Source: Lysobacteraceae bacterium
GTDB taxonomy: Bacteria > Pseudomonadota > Gammaproteobacteria > Nitrococcales > AK92
DNA length: 64,000 bases
Assembly: GCA_012523465.1 (NCBI GenBank)
Contig: JAAYIK010000003.1
Coordinates: 1-64,000 of the forward strand
Direction: 5' to 3'
The notes below the pieces were generated by a model. The model had not been told where the DNA came from. It saw nothing but the letters and a program-made list of their open reading frames with translations, and made no database searches. Positions 62,232 through 64,000 of this stretch are shown piece by piece (within the stretch, counting starts at the first letter, position 1; each line of letters starts with the position of its first letter). A program made the translations under genes and the position numbers.

Positions 62232-62859
62232 TGATCGTCACCTGGACCCTTAAACGTTGGGATGGAAGCGCTGGATGGGTGAGGTTGAGAAGCTATTCCA
62301 AATGCGGACGTGCACGGGCGTGCCTGCCTGCCACGACGACAGGGGCTGGCAACGGCGGCTGGCCCTTGCTTTGGAATAGACTCTCGCCCGTCGAGAGCAA
62401 GCCCGCCTGCGGCGGCGCTTGGCAGAATCCGGGGCGCTGGCTCAAGGAGGACAGGAAGAAGAAATACCGTTGGCGGCAGGCGCAACGCACCTGCGGACGA
62501 CGCAAGGTTGCCAACGGCATGCAGCATGTCGAGGACAGTCTCCTTTTAAGGTGACCGGATTGCTTCGAGCGGCGCGCACCGGCCGGGTTCTTGACGCAGT
62601 TCCAGCTGCGGGCGCAAATACGGCGATGCAAGCTCTGTTCCATCGCCTCCACTCGACCGCCTGGCGGGCCCTTGTGAGGCCACCGGCAGCGCCGAATACC
62701 ATACCCGCCACGACGCTTGGAAGCAAGTTGAGGCGCGGGTTTGAGCCCCGGCTGCCGGCGCGACGCACCGGCTCGCTACGGCTCGTGCTAGTCTTTGCCA
62801 CGGTGCAGCCGCTGGCCCACAGCGAGCGGCCCTCTGCGACCAGAATAGGCTCGACTCCA
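62232..62859. other. 628-bp divergent intergenic region upstream of sucA
   Basis: No convincing gene on either strand. It should contain the sucA promoter, though no consensus -35/-10 pair stands out. An inverted repeat CTATTCCAAA (62293-62302) / TTTGGAATAG (62370-62379) with a 67-bp spacer and a small CTCTCG/CGAGAG hairpin (62381-62397) are the only structures noticed. Confidence 0.55.
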
Positions 62860-64000
62860 ATGAACCTGACGCTGCTGAAAACCCCGCCCCAGGACCGGTT
62901 CGACTCGCCCTACGCCGAGTGGCGGACACAGGATCTTGAGGCCTGGATCGAATCCCTGCCCCGCGGCGATGCCGAGGCCTTCAGTGCAGCCGTGCACGGT
63001 CTGCTGCTCTCGCTCAACCGCACCCGGCTGAAGCGGCTGCAACGCAGCGAAGTCATGGAGCGGCTGCGGCCGGTCGCCAACGATGCCTGCGCCATGCTGA
63101 TCGGCCAGTTCCGCCACAGTCCCCTGCCGCTAAGCAGCCAGCAGCAGTCTGCTGCCGACCGCGTGCAGCAGATCTACGCCGAGCTTGCCACCGGCTTCAA
63201 GATCGTCGTCAACGACGCCATTGACAGCTATGCCGCCGGCAAGGGCAACCCGGACCTGCTGCAGTTCGCCATCCAGCGTGCCCTGCTCAGTCTCGGCCGG
63301 GCGCTGCTCGGCTGCTACCGCATCTATGCGCCGGAACCGCCGCTGCTGTGGCGGGACATCCATACCCTGTTCCGCAACGGCGAGCAGGCGCGGCTGCAAA
63401 ACCTGCCCTTCTACGGCACCCCGGACACCGACGAAACGGCGCTGACCATCAAGCAGGCCTACCTACGCATCGCCGTCTTGGCGCTGGCCAATCCGTATCA
63501 CCTGATGCAGGGAGAGGCGGACGAGCTCTACCCCCGCATCGGCCGCTGGGTGCATTTCGTGCAACTGCTGCCCGCCGCGAGCCAACCGGCCGGCGTGTTC
63601 GCCATCGATCTCAACTCCGACCTCCCGGCCCGCTACCTGCCGCACCGCGCGCCGGCCACGCCCGGCAGCAGCGACCTGCGGGTGCTCGACCTGAGCCGGC
63701 TGATCGCTGCTGTCAGCGAGCAGATCGACGCCGCCAACGCACTGCTGGCCGCCCGCCGCTCGGGCGAGTCCTTGTCCACCCGCCTGCAGCGCGACATGTA
63801 CATCCGCTTTCGGGCCGCGCTCAGCGACCGCGGGGAGCGCCGCAGCGAGCGCAAGCCAACCCTGGCCCGGCTGGTGGCAGTGCGCGGTCTGACCGCTGCG
63901 CACTTCCTGCTCAACGACCGCCAGCCTTTCGCGCCCGAGGAGGACAAAGACGCCAGGCAGGATCCTACAAGCGCCAGCAGCGGCGCCACGACACTGAGCT
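62860..64000 (+). CDS. Unrecognised large protein, 3' truncated by window edge
   Basis: Open from ATG 62860 to the window end (380 residues visible). Predicted soluble and helical, rich in Leu, Ala and Arg, with no signal peptide. A segment QFAIQRALLSLGRALLGCYRIYAP followed by PLLWRDIHTLFRNGEQ recalls the N-terminal regions of some proteobacterial PilZ-domain proteins annotated as chaperone-like, but no PilZ motif is visible before the edge. No clear Shine-Dalgarno lies before the ATG. Function not assigned. Confidence 0.75.
   Translation, partial: MNLTLLKTPPQDRFDSPYAEWRTQDLEAWIESLPRGDAEAFSAAVHGLLLSLNRTRLKRLQRSEVMERLRPVANDACAMLIGQFRHSPLPLSSQQQSAADRVQQIYAELATGFKIVVNDAIDSYAAGKGNPDLLQFAIQRALLSLGRALLGCYRIYAPEPPLLWRDIHTLFRNGEQARLQNLPFYGTPDTDETALTIKQAYLRIAVLALANPYHLMQGEADELYPRIGRWVHFVQLLPAASQPAGVFAIDLNSDLPARYLPHRAPATPGSSDLRVLDLSRLIAAVSEQIDAANALLAARRSGESLSTRLQRDMYIRFRAALSDRGERRSERKPTLARLVAVRGLTAAHFLLNDRQPFAPEEDKDARQDPTSASSGATTLS

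Noticed and set aside
60309-62234. 641-codon open frame on the plus strand
   Set aside because: Antisense shadow of sucA, with low-complexity composition.

Overview
The window reads as chromosome of a high-GC gammaproteobacterium; the genus cannot be fixed from the sequence alone. The gammaproteobacterial arrangements are dsbD-tlpA-aroQ-accB-accC, the block cca ... folK-folB / plsY / tsaD / rpsU-yqeY-dnaG-rpoD (close to the Pseudomonas order) and sucA-sucB-lpd. Coding density is high, starts include several GTGs, and most intergenic gaps carry GC-rich hairpins.

Left third (1-19300): conserved housekeeping. DsbD and a TlpA-like thioredoxin, dehydroquinase, two acetyl-CoA carboxylase subunits, an NDUFA9-like epimerase-fold protein, CCA-adding enzyme, MnmC, a response regulator fused to a class III adenylate cyclase, a MidA/NDUFAF7-like methyltransferase, folate genes, PlsY, TsaD, the macromolecular synthesis operon, a DUF1543 gene and a CAT-anticodon tRNA. 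The rpoD and tRNA promoters share a 15-bp core with a GC-rich discriminator.

Middle (19300-46750): accessory metabolism and envelope functions. First comes an acyl-CoA catabolic set (AMP-forming CoA ligase, DmdC-type acyl-CoA dehydrogenase, LiuC-like hydratase) with two tandem branched-chain-type substrate-binding proteins that lack a permease and share a gene-conversion-like tract; the first has an FNR/ANR-like promoter. Next is a divergent envelope module: a MotA/TolQ-like proton channel with a long coiled-coil MotB/OmpA-like partner (the ZorA/ZorB arrangement, without other Zorya genes), facing two DUF4398-type lipoproteins, one with an OmpA domain. Then follow a DksA-like protein, Tex, a fused 5-oxoprolinase/hydantoinase, an MFS transporter, a NYN-LOTUS nuclease overlapping a thioesterase with an AT-rich patch, a perfect FNR box, a frameshifted DUF6351 lipoprotein hydrolase, thiG/thiS, tRNA-Gly(CCC), a rhomboid that has lost all its catalytic residues, and a YtfJ-like protein.

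Right third (46750-64000): propionate and central carbon metabolism. prpD faces gntR-acnD-prpF across a control region with two TTGTCGACAA palindromes flanking a promoter, 63 bp centre to centre. A convergent acuI-prpB-prpC operon supplies acrylyl-CoA reductase, methylisocitrate lyase and methylcitrate synthase. sucA-sucB-lpd encodes 2-oxoglutarate dehydrogenase. Acrylyl-CoA or propionyl-CoA would thus pass through the 2-methylcitrate cycle to pyruvate and succinate beside the TCA enzymes. The window ends inside an unrecognised gene.

The most promising less-described items are the four-gene MotA/MotB-like plus DUF4398 envelope module, the pseudo-rhomboid, and the FNR-type control of an orphan binding protein and of the frameshifted hydrolase locus.
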